This document shows positions 8,746-15,758 of a stretch of 64,000 nucleotides of DNA, in pieces. The notes beneath the pieces were generated by a model. It was not told the DNA's origin. It worked only from the letters and a program-made list of their open reading frames with translations, and searched no databases. Numbering within the stretch: the first letter of the stretch is position 1; every line of letters begins with the position of its first letter. A program made the position numbers and the translations under genes. Source of the stretch: Flaviramulus sp. BrNp1-15 (GTDB taxonomy: Bacteria > Bacteroidota > Bacteroidia > Flavobacteriales > Flavobacteriaceae); assembly GCF_022259695.1 (NCBI RefSeq), contig NZ_CP092099.1:62001-126000 (forward strand), given 5' to 3'.

Positions 8746-10447
8746 ATTGCTTCTTTTTAAGTTTTAATAATGTATTTAACTTATTTACTTCAATAACACC
8801 ATAACCCGATTTGTTTATAATAGTTTTATTCATTGAATTTAGCGTTGTACAACTTTTAAATAATAGTTGCCTGAGTTCGTAAATATTGATTTTTGGAAAA
8901 TGTTCTAATACTTTTACAGCTAAAGAGGCAACATAAGGAGACGCCATACTTGACCCACTTTTGGCTGTTAATTCTGATTTTGATTTTAATTGAAATTTTG
9001 CTGCAGATTTTGCTGCTACAATTTTATTTCCTGCTGCCAAAATTTCGGGTTTTATTCTCCTGTCTATTGTAGGTCCTGCACTACTAAAATGCATTGGTGT
9101 TTTATAAATATCTTCTTGATTATATGCTCCTACTGCAATAGTTAATGGCGCATTACAAATTGACCCTATGGTAAAATTCGTGTTTACATCTTCGGCAGAA
9201 AAATAAGATTGTCCAACATCGTCTCGCTCTATATAAGCATGGTATTCTCCATTTGATATTTCAATACCTTTTAACCTCACAATTAAACGTCTAGAATCTG
9301 GTCTTTTAGACAAAATAATATTGATGTGATTTTTTGTTGAATTTGGCTCATTATGTCTATGAAAAATGATTCCGTTTTGTATACCATCATAATTAATAAT
9401 ACTATCTTGAAATGGAAAAGATTCACCAAACACATTACCTTCATCATCTAGCAATTCAACTGCTATTCTATCTTCATTTTCATACCAAATTTCAATTTCG
9501 TTTGCTGATCGGTCTCTGGCCTTAAACAGCCATTCTATTTCTATGGTTTCATCTTGACTTAAAATTCCAGCATTGTGGCAATTGGCTAAAAAATAATTAC
9601 CTGTACTTTGTACTATTACTGTTCCACCTCTTTTCTTTAAAATATTATTAAAGGCAATTTCTACCAAAGTATTTCCGGTGTGATCGCTACAATGCCCACC
9701 TAAACTCATATTAATTACACATGGTCTGTTTCCAGCTTGTTTTAAAATAAAATCTAATCCCTCAATTAGCTTTACTGAATCGCCAAGTGATAGATCTGAA
9801 CCATTTACATAGCTCGATCCCATATCTACTGCTACTATTGGACTATTACCTGCAAAACTTTTTTTGCTAATAACTCCCGAAGATGCTGCTATACCTAAAA
9901 CATGAGTACCATGCATTCCTCTTCCTATAAAATCATTTCTACCAGGGTGATACCCTAAACTTTTAAATGGTTCTCTACTTTTTAACGCATTATTTATGTG
10001 AGAATCATTAAATATTTCACCATAACCATATTTGTTTTTATTGGATTGCTTTAATGGTTGCACCCATATTTTTTCGAATCTGGTTTTACCTTCATTATCT
10101 AAAAAATCTGGGTGAGAGAAATCGAATCCAAAATCAATTATCCCAAAAACAACTGGACTCTTTTTTGTTTTTGGTTGATGCCGATTTACTTTATTTATAA
10201 CATTTGAATACCCAGAATCATCATAAAAATCTGCAGGAATTACTTGTGGAGCTTTTAAACTTCTAGTTGCTGGATCATCATAAACTGATAATAAATCTTT
10301 TCTTAGAATACGACAGCTAATAATGTCTCCAAATTGAGAAATGACCTTGCAATGTTTTGGATATATATGCGCACTCTTTAATCGCAATAAAAGCTGTAGC
10401 TCTTCTCGCGGATTACCTTTTACTATGAGTTTAAGTTTAGGATCCAT
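8723..10447 (-). CDS. Subtilisin-like (S8) protease with Csp-like inserted domain, no signal peptide
   Basis: This is a serine protease of 574 residues. The catalytic triad is visible: D105 in GIIDFGFDFSH, H179 in MHGTHVLGIAA and S500 in SGSSMASPYVA, with N284 (STGN) as oxyanion residue. Between N284 and S500 are 216 residues, far more than in a minimal subtilisin. The extra block (about 300-425, with EIEW, IEIWYENEDRIAVEL and DDEGN) matches the jelly-roll insert of clostridial Csp-type subtilases. The N-terminal 90 residues have no signal peptide and may act as a prodomain. It starts 6 bp after the lysine-rich gene upstream and overlaps the YkuD-like gene by 23 bp. In clostridia, Csp proteases activate a cortex-lytic enzyme; a similar relation to the two neighbouring wall enzymes is inference. 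Confidence 0.82.
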   Translation of the reverse strand: MDPKLKLIVKGNPREELQLLLRLKSAHIYPKHCKVISQFGDIISCRILRKDLLSVYDDPATRSLKAPQVIPADFYDDSGYSNVINKVNRHQPKTKKSPVVFGIIDFGFDFSHPDFLDNEGKTRFEKIWVQPLKQSNKNKYGYGEIFNDSHINNALKSREPFKSLGYHPGRNDFIGRGMHGTHVLGIAASSGVISKKSFAGNSPIVAVDMGSSYVNGSDLSLGDSVKLIEGLDFILKQAGNRPCVINMSLGGHCSDHTGNTLVEIAFNNILKKRGGTVIVQSTGNYFLANCHNAGILSQDETIEIEWLFKARDRSANEIEIWYENEDRIAVELLDDEGNVFGESFPFQDSIINYDGIQNGIIFHRHNEPNSTKNHINIILSKRPDSRRLIVRLKGIEISNGEYHAYIERDDVGQSYFSAEDVNTNFTIGSICNAPLTIAVGAYNQEDIYKTPMHFSSAGPTIDRRIKPEILAAGNKIVAAKSAAKFQLKSKSELTAKSGSSMASPYVASLAVKVLEHFPKINIYELRQLLFKSCTTLNSMNKTIINKSGYGVIEVNKLNTLLKLKKKQYENNKST

Positions 10448-10453
10448 TGGTTA

Positions 10454-11158
10454 TTATAATTCTTTAATTTTTGAAGTACCTTCATTTGGAATGAAGTATT
10501 TTACAGAATCTATAAATGAAGAAACTTGCATCATAATTGGCATTACAAAAACTTCATCATTAAGTTCCAATTCCATAATCTTTAACTTATTGAGAAATTC
10601 TTTATTTAAAAATGGTTTGAATCTAGTGTGTGCTTTTTTAAGTTTCGCATTATTTGATTTTGGAATCTTTTTTAAATTTTCAATAAAATCTTTATCGTTC
10701 AACCCTTCTTCTATACTATCTAGTTGCGATTCTAAAAAGAAACTTGTGGGTTTAGACAGGTCTATTTTATGCTTCTTAAAAAAAGTTATAATTTTTTGTG
10801 AAGGCTTATTGTTTTTTACCGTTTTAATAGCCTCAACTAATTCTTCTTGCTTTTGCGAAATAGTTGTCAATTCTTTTTTTAAAACTGTATTGACAACTTT
10901 ACTTAAATTTTCTATTTCAGGTTTTATAGTTTCTACGGTTACAACCCTTGGTTTAGAATTTTTAATTGCTTTTACAAGCTCTTCAATACTTTTAAACACT
11001 ACCTTTTGCTTAGGTTTATTTGCTTTTAGTATTATTAAAACATCTTCTATACTTGCTATTTTTTTAGCCTTTTTCTTCTTTTTATCAATCTCTTTTATAT
11101 TGTTTTTATCTTTTGTTGTTGCTTTTTTTACCACCTTTTTTTTTACAGTTGCTTCCAT
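10454..11158 (-). CDS. Lysine-rich protein of unknown function
   Basis: This is a 234-residue protein I do not recognise. The first 35 residues are extremely lysine rich (KKKVVKKATTKDKNN, KKKKKAKK). Residues about 36-125 look helical and probably coiled (SIEDVLIILKANK, SIEELVKAIKNSK, KQEELVEAIKTVKN, which share an xEELVxAIKxxK pattern). The rest is a mixed alpha region ending in NEGTSKIKEL. There is no signal peptide, membrane segment or cysteine motif. It begins 44 bp after a terminator-like hairpin that follows the acidic/Arg-rich gene, so it could open a second transcript of the cluster. Its stop lies 6 bp before the protease start. The strong basic charge complements the acidic tracts of its neighbours; an interaction is only a guess. 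Confidence 0.75.
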   Translation of the reverse strand: MEATVKKKVVKKATTKDKNNIKEIDKKKKKAKKIASIEDVLIILKANKPKQKVVFKSIEELVKAIKNSKPRVVTVETIKPEIENLSKVVNTVLKKELTTISQKQEELVEAIKTVKNNKPSQKIITFFKKHKIDLSKPTSFFLESQLDSIEEGLNDKDFIENLKKIPKSNNAKLKKAHTRFKPFLNKEFLNKLKIMELELNDEVFVMPIMMQVSSFIDSVKYFIPNEGTSKIKEL

Positions 11159-11182
11159 GATTTTATCTTTAAATAGTTTAAT

Positions 11183-11215
11183 AAAAAAGGCTAAAAGCCA
11201 ATACCTTCAGCCTTT
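11183..11215 (-). terminator. Intrinsic terminator inside the accessory cluster
   Basis: On the minus strand AAAGGCT (11215-11209) pairs with AGCCTTT (11192-11186) and is followed by further T residues. It lies 15 bp after the stop of the 254-residue gene and 25 bp before the next start. It probably ends or attenuates the transcript of the first three genes. Confidence 0.6.
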
Positions 11216-11229
11216 CTTTAAATACTTGA

Positions 11230-11994
11230 TTATTTATTCATCATCATTAAAACTAATGGCAACATTAAGTTACTAGAATCTGAACTAGAGCCGCTTCCAT
11301 TGTTTTGTTGAGACATGATTAACACCAATGGTAACATCATATCGTTTGATGATTTACCAGAACCCGAATCTCCTTGAGTAGAAAGCATTGGTAATAACAA
11401 ACTTAGAGTTTGATCAAAGTTTACTGTTTTATCATTCTCTTTTTCTTTAACAGTTACTTCATCTGGTCCGTTTTCTTTTTCTACTACTGTTAACTCTAGG
11501 TTTTCTTCATTAAACTTTGGCTTGTTTAATAACGAACCCAACATACTCATGGTTTGCATGTTCTTTAAAACCTTAGTTTGATTAGCATCTTTTCTTGCAA
11601 TGTCTTTTACAATACTTGAATATTTACCATCTACAGCTTTTAAGGTTTTCCCATTTGAAATGGCAGTTCTTTTAAGCCCATTTACATCTTTAGAAATTGT
11701 ATTTAAAGCCACTTTTAAATCGGCTTTTGTTACCAAATTCTTAGAATTTCCAGCTACTGCTTTTCCAAAGTTTGAGCGTTGTCTTACGTTTCGGCTAATT
11801 TTAGGAGATAGTCTTTTAAAACGTCTGCCTCTTCGGCCTCTTCGACGTCTTTCGGCGAAATCTTCACCAAAATCATCATCTAATAGATCATCGTCTAATA
11901 AATCGTCTTCGTAATAATCTTCATCAAAGATTCCATCATCTAATAAATCTTCAATTAATAAACTGTCGTCAAACAAATCTTCTGTGTAATACAT
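11230..11994 (-). CDS. Low-complexity protein with acidic tract, arginine cluster and LPLVL repeats
   Basis: This is a 254-residue protein of unknown function. Residues 1-46 are acidic with repeated DDLLDD-type units, including YYEDDLLDDD at 27-36. Residues 49-61 are an arginine cluster (RRRRGRRGRRFKR). Residues about 85-160 look helical (KADLKVALNTISKDVNGLKR). The C-terminus has hydrophobic LPxxL units at about 200-204, 220-225 and 244-249, separated by Ser/Gly linkers (NNGSGSSSDSS). There is no signal peptide. The acidic YYEDDLLDDD string and the Arg cluster recur in the 288-residue protein two genes upstream, which argues for a shared partner or assembly. It is 18 bp after its upstream neighbour and followed by a terminator-like hairpin. 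I recognise no family. Confidence 0.75.
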   Translation of the reverse strand: MYYTEDLFDDSLLIEDLLDDGIFDEDYYEDDLLDDDLLDDDFGEDFAERRRRGRRGRRFKRLSPKISRNVRQRSNFGKAVAGNSKNLVTKADLKVALNTISKDVNGLKRTAISNGKTLKAVDGKYSSIVKDIARKDANQTKVLKNMQTMSMLGSLLNKPKFNEENLELTVVEKENGPDEVTVKEKENDKTVNFDQTLSLLLPMLSTQGDSGSGKSSNDMMLPLVLIMSQQNNGSGSSSDSSNLMLPLVLMMMNK

Positions 11995-12012
11995 AATTTT
12001 AATATTTAATTG

Positions 12013-12456
12013 TTAATACTTGTTATTTTTAAAGTGTAGGTTATATTTTTTCTGTGCTGGAACTATGAGTTCCTTGTAGTGAACAAAATCTGGAACAAAA
12101 AAACCGGGTTCTCCTTTACCTTCGCATTTTTCACAATCATCATCACAACCAAAACAATCTGAACATGCTCCCACTGCTAAAGCAAAATCATTATTAATTT
12201 CTGCTTCATTAATGACTTCCTGTTTTAAGAATTTGACCATACGTTTTAATTTTAAAACTTGTGCTTTTAAAACTTGTGTTTGATCTTTTAATGAAAATTC
12301 TTCTACATTCAAATCATCAGTATTAACAACATCATGTGTTACCTCTATAGGGGTTTCTTGTGTTTCTTCTTTTTGAGATTGTATGGTGTCTAAAGCCGTT
12401 ATAACCTCTGCTAATTCTGGTTTTTGTGCTTTAATATATTCTAGTAAAGGGTTCAT
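12013..12456 (-). CDS. Small coiled-coil protein with a cysteine-rich, zinc-ribbon-like motif
   Basis: This is a 147-residue protein of unknown function. Residues about 55-87 are a strong coiled-coil candidate (DQTQVLKAQVLKLKRMVKF). Cysteines at 98, 101, 104, 108 and 111 (CSDCFGCDDDCEKC) are followed by EGKGEPGFF, giving a CxxCxGxG-like end as in the DnaJ zinc-binding repeat. Zinc or another metal is likely. The N-terminus (LLEYIKAQKPELAEVITALD) is helical. There is no signal peptide. It lies 13 bp after the 288-residue gene and 18 bp before the 254-residue gene, clearly in one operon. A structural or chaperone-like role in the cluster is a guess. Confidence 0.75.
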   Translation of the reverse strand: MNPLLEYIKAQKPELAEVITALDTIQSQKEETQETPIEVTHDVVNTDDLNVEEFSLKDQTQVLKAQVLKLKRMVKFLKQEVINEAEINNDFALAVGACSDCFGCDDDCEKCEGKGEPGFFVPDFVHYKELIVPAQKKYNLHFKNNKY

Positions 12457-12469
12457 AATTTGTAAGGAT

Positions 12470-13336
12470 TTATACTAATTCTTCTATGTAACTTTCAACA
12501 CGTTCAATTCTATCTTCTGGATAATTAACAACTAACTCTCCGTATTCATCAATTGAATATGTATCATCATCTAGTAAATCATCTTCGTAATATTCTGCTA
12601 TAATATCTTCAGTTAAATAATTTATAGCTTCAACCATGTCTAAGTAATCAAAATCGTTCTCGTTAATGTTTTCATGGTAAATTTCTCCTTGTGGTGCATT
12701 GGCTCGACCGAATAATAGTGCTTGAAATTGAGGGTTGTTTACTACATTAGATAATACTGCCGAAGAACTTTTTCCTAAAATTGGACCTGTTGGCCTGTTT
12801 GTTGGTGTTACTGGATTATTTTTTGCATAACGATTAGCACCTCTTAGTGCTGCACGACCCAATCCTCCAAGAGCTTGTTTAGTTTGCCCCCAAGTTTGCC
12901 TTAGTTGTGCATTACTTCTAGTACGTCCACCTCTTCTTCTACTTGGTCTGCGTCTTCTTCGGCGTCGTGATTTGAAATCGGGGACTTTATCTAATGCACC
13001 AGCGCCTGCGCCTGCAAGATTACCTACTAAGCCACCAGCCATTCCTCCTAATTGAGGCATCCCATAAGCTGCTCCTATTGCTGTTCCTGCAATTGGCGCT
13101 GCAACCGAAGCTACTTTTAAAGCTCCAGAGCCCACTTTTTTGGCAATGTTTCCTAAACTACTCCAAAAACTTTCTGCTTCCTCAGCTGTCATTCCATTTA
13201 CACGTTCTGCTAAATATTTATCTATTTCCTCAGAAGAAGCTTCTGCTAATTCCTGATGAAAAGCGTAACGTGCTGCGTCATAAAAATCTTCTTCCTGAAA
13301 AGACTCTCCATGATAAATTTCTTGATAAAGATTCAT
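12470..13336 (-). CDS. Glycine-zipper and arginine-rich protein with acidic ends; first gene of the accessory cluster
   Basis: This is a 288-residue protein of unknown function. The N-terminal 60 residues are acidic (EIYHGESFQEEDFYDAA). Residues about 61-115 are a small-residue hydrophobic stretch rich in GxxxG spacing (APIAGTAIGAAYG, GGMAGGLVGNLAGAGAG), resembling glycine zippers of pore-forming or membrane-inserting peptides. Residues 124-140 are an arginine cluster (RRRRRRRPSRRRGGRTR). The C-terminus repeats EIYH with a following acidic DF (218-229) and has YYEDDLLDDD at 249-258, identical to a string in the 254-residue protein. There is no cleavable signal. It is the promoter-proximal gene, divergent from the lipoprotein gene at 13683. 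The family is unknown to me; the ORF is supported by operon position and composition shared with neighbours. Confidence 0.75.
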   Translation of the reverse strand: MNLYQEIYHGESFQEEDFYDAARYAFHQELAEASSEEIDKYLAERVNGMTAEEAESFWSSLGNIAKKVGSGALKVASVAAPIAGTAIGAAYGMPQLGGMAGGLVGNLAGAGAGALDKVPDFKSRRRRRRRPSRRRGGRTRSNAQLRQTWGQTKQALGGLGRAALRGANRYAKNNPVTPTNRPTGPILGKSSSAVLSNVVNNPQFQALLFGRANAPQGEIYHENINENDFDYLDMVEAINYLTEDIIAEYYEDDLLDDDTYSIDEYGELVVNYPEDRIERVESYIEELV

Positions 13337-13682
13337 TTTAATAATATTTTAATTTCTACCTACTCTATTATAGCTTTTCGGTTTTCGCCATGTATTCAAT
13401 TTAAATACTCAACAAAATTGTCTATAAATTCGTATAAATTTTAGAGGATATAAACCGTTTTTATCCAAGGTTTAATGCTTTATTTTTATAATGAAAAACA
13501 GAAAAAGGCATAGATTTTTTCCTTAAAAAGTAAGGGGAAAAACACCCTAAATGAGTATACTTTAATTTTATAAATAACTGATTAACAGATATTTATTTTA
13601 AATTTACTAATTAGATAAAATTAAGATGTGTAAAATCGATTAATAAAACTTGTAGCTTTGTAATAAACAAAAACCTTAAATA
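13337..13682. other. Divergent regulatory region between the accessory cluster and the two-component locus
   Basis: This gap of 346 bp is very AT-rich and has no supportable gene. It should carry promoters for both directions. On the plus strand a TAGCTTTG -7 element lies at 13653-13660. An imperfect inverted repeat with CCTT and AAGG arms around AAAAAGT sits at about 13515-13542. I find no clear -7 element for the minus-strand cluster. Confidence 0.45.
13653..13660 (+). promoter_or_regulatory. Bacteroidota -7 promoter element upstream of the lipoprotein gene
   Basis: TAGCTTTG matches TAnnTTTG and ends 22 bp before the ATG at 13683. No TTG is seen at the expected -33 distance, so the call rests on the -7 box and its position. 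Confidence 0.5.
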
Positions 13683-14354
13683 ATGAAGTATCCAACATTC
13701 TTAAAAATTTTAGTTTTCATAACAATACCTGTATGCATGTATTCATGCAAAGAAGAAAACAGCAAAACACCTCCTAAACAAATTATTACTATTGATGAAG
13801 CTGTTAATATGTTTAAAACAGAAATGAATGTAAAAAGTAAAGTCGTTAATCCTTTACTACAAAAAATTTATAAAGACAGTACTTTTGAAGATACTCAGTT
13901 TGCTTGGTTTTCTTTAGAAGAAATGAAAGCATACATTAATTATATTGAAGCTGTACAAATGGAAAATCCAGATCAAAAAGTATCTGGTATTAGAGTTTAT
14001 TTTGGAAGATATAATGAAACATCAAAAAAGTTTGCAAACCAGCAATCTGTATTTTTGGTACCTACGGTTGCCAATTCTGGTATTAACTCTAAGTACGAAA
14101 ACTTAAATCATCTACCATTTGGCATTATTCCAGATAACCCTGAAAACCCAATTAAAGGAACATATACAGTATTAAATCAATTGGTTTTAAATACAGATGA
14201 CAAAAATAGCCGTATTAAAAACTTTCAAAAAAACTCAAACAATAAACAAGAGGCCAATTTTAGCTTTTTCCTTAAAAATTCAAATGCTCTAAAAACAACC
14301 AGTTTAATATTAAATGAAGGAGAATTAGCCCCACCTCCAAAAAAAGAAGATTAG
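13683..14354 (+). CDS. Predicted lipoprotein of unknown function
   Basis: This is a 223-residue protein with a lipoprotein signal: a hydrophobic N-terminus followed by CMYSC, with C22 as the lipidated residue. The mature part is soluble and mixed alpha/beta (EEMKAYINYIEAVQMENPDQ, VSGIRVYFGRYNETS). It ends in a polar tail with a Pro-rich GELAPPPKKED. I recognise no domain. It is the first gene of a plus-strand set with a membrane protein (4 bp downstream), a histidine kinase and a response regulator. It may therefore be a periplasmic input or output of that signalling system. The ATG is well placed behind a TAGCTTTG promoter element. Confidence 0.8.
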   Translation: MKYPTFLKILVFITIPVCMYSCKEENSKTPPKQIITIDEAVNMFKTEMNVKSKVVNPLLQKIYKDSTFEDTQFAWFSLEEMKAYINYIEAVQMENPDQKVSGIRVYFGRYNETSKKFANQQSVFLVPTVANSGINSKYENLNHLPFGIIPDNPENPIKGTYTVLNQLVLNTDDKNSRIKNFQKNSNNKQEANFSFFLKNSNALKTTSLILNEGELAPPPKKED

Positions 14355-14358
14355 ATAA

Positions 14359-15015
14359 ATGCTTTTTGAAATATCCTTTTTAGATATAAAATATACTATT
14401 AAATATGTTGAGCTTATTACAGCCATAATAGGCTCGATTTATTTTTTTAAATATAAACATACCTTTTTAAGATACTTTTTAGTTTTATTATGGTTAGTTG
14501 TGTTTATTGAATTTTTTGGCAAATATTACTATAGTGTTTTTGGCTCAAATTACATTGTTTACAATATATACCATCTAATAAATTTTATTTTTTTATTAAT
14601 CCTTTTTAAAGCTTATATACAAAACATCAAACACAAAAAATGGATTCATTATTTTATAATAATATATCTAATATCATTTTTTGGTAACCTTTTTTTTCAA
14701 AATTACTTTACCCAAATTCAAACAATTCCTTTTATTATTGGTGCTATTCTAGTTATTATTAGCATTTTATTCTACTTTTTAGAAGTTCTAAATACAGAAA
14801 AAGTTCTATATGTTTCAAAAAACCTATTATTTTGGATAAGTGTTGGCTTACTACTCTATTTTGTTGGAAAAATACCAACTAGAATCATAAAAAATTATTG
14901 GGAAAAAATATCTTATTATGAGAGCATTTATATTATTGAATACATTTTAAGTATTGTAATGAATATTTGTTTTATTATTGGTTTTATATGCAGCAAGAAA
15001 GACAAGCAATATTAG
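14359..15015 (+). CDS. Polytopic membrane protein of unknown function, upstream of a histidine kinase
   Basis: This is a 218-residue, very hydrophobic protein with about seven predicted transmembrane helices (for example IDAFFKYKHT-like loops between LVLLWLVVFIEFFG and FIIGAILVIISILFYF segments) and short polar loops. It has no recognisable enzyme motif. It starts 4 bp after the lipoprotein gene, and its last codons overlap the start of the kinase gene by 28 bp or more. That coupling suggests it works as the sensing partner of the kinase, which itself has only one membrane helix. This sensory role is inferred from arrangement alone. Confidence 0.75.
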   Translation: MLFEISFLDIKYTIKYVELITAIIGSIYFFKYKHTFLRYFLVLLWLVVFIEFFGKYYYSVFGSNYIVYNIYHLINFIFLLILFKAYIQNIKHKKWIHYFIIIYLISFFGNLFFQNYFTQIQTIPFIIGAILVIISILFYFLEVLNTEKVLYVSKNLLFWISVGLLLYFVGKIPTRIIKNYWEKISYYESIYIIEYILSIVMNICFIIGFICSKKDKQY

Positions 15016-15758
15016 CAGCCGTTATTACATTAGTACTATTATGTACTATTTTGATTATACTTTTTTTGGTATTTCAAAAAAGAAAAAATGCATTAATCAC
15101 AAAACAAAAAGAATCTGAAAAACGTTTTGAACAAGAGATAGCAAAAACTCAAATAGAAATAAGGGAAGAAACCTTTAGAGCTATTAGCTGGGAACTGCAT
15201 GATAACATTGGCCAATTAATGACTCTAGCAAAAATACAGCTTCAAAATAGTGAAGGTATTGGTATTGAAGACACCTTAATTACACTTAACAAAGGCCTAA
15301 AAGAACTTAGAGCTTTATCTAAGTCTATTAGTCCAGAAACTCTTAAAAACATTTCTTTAGTTTCTGCAATTAAGCAAGAAATTGAAAGACTTAATAAATT
15401 AGGATACATTAAGGCAGGATTTAATATTATTGGAGAAGAAATACCTTTGAATAGTGATGTTGAAATTGTATTTTTTAGAATTATACAAGAATTTCTTTCA
15501 AACACTTTAAAACATGCTAAAGCTACTAAGTTAAATATAGTAATAACGTTTGCAGAAAATACCATTACAATTTTAGCCAAAGATAATGGTAGAGGTTTCA
15601 CAGAAAACAAAGAAAACTATAGCGGCATGGGAATTAAAAACATTATTAAAAGAGCCCAACTAGTTAATGCTAGAGCCACTTTAAACTCTATAGAAAACGA
15701 AGGCACAGAATTAAAGATTTTTTACAAACTAAAAGATTTGCAAAATGAAACCTTATAG
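14988..15758 (+). CDS. Sensor histidine kinase (HisKA_3 / NarX-DesK type)
   Basis: This membrane-bound histidine kinase has 256 residues from the ATG at 14988; an ATG at 14967 would add seven residues, but the internal start is placed more naturally before the membrane helix. There is one N-terminal transmembrane helix (about 8-30), a short coiled segment, then the dimerisation domain with phosphoacceptor H71 in WELHDNIGQL. The ATPase domain shows N172 (EFLSNTLKHA), DNGRG at 199-203 and GMG at 213-215. It has no extracellular sensor domain, so signal input probably comes from the preceding membrane protein or the lipoprotein. It overlaps the response regulator gene by 14 bp, making a cognate pair nearly certain. 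Confidence 0.9.
   Translation: MQQERQAILAAVITLVLLCTILIILFLVFQKRKNALITKQKESEKRFEQEIAKTQIEIREETFRAISWELHDNIGQLMTLAKIQLQNSEGIGIEDTLITLNKGLKELRALSKSISPETLKNISLVSAIKQEIERLNKLGYIKAGFNIIGEEIPLNSDVEIVFFRIIQEFLSNTLKHAKATKLNIVITFAENTITILAKDNGRGFTENKENYSGMGIKNIIKRAQLVNARATLNSIENEGTELKIFYKLKDLQNETL

Noticed and set aside
10341-11276. A 311-codon open frame on the plus strand
   Set aside because: It is antisense to the lysine-rich gene and parts of its neighbours. Its composition (strings of Phe/Ser/Leu) is what the reverse complement of a Lys-rich coding sequence gives.
6631-13336. Prophage or phage lysis module
   Set aside because: Endolysin-like domains are present, but there are no capsid, tail, terminase, portal, integrase or holin genes. 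The genes keep operon-like gaps and the local base composition.
12994-13341. A 115-codon plus-strand open frame rich in leucine
   Set aside because: It lies opposite the glycine-rich gene and reads as its shadow; no promoter, signal or family feature supports it.
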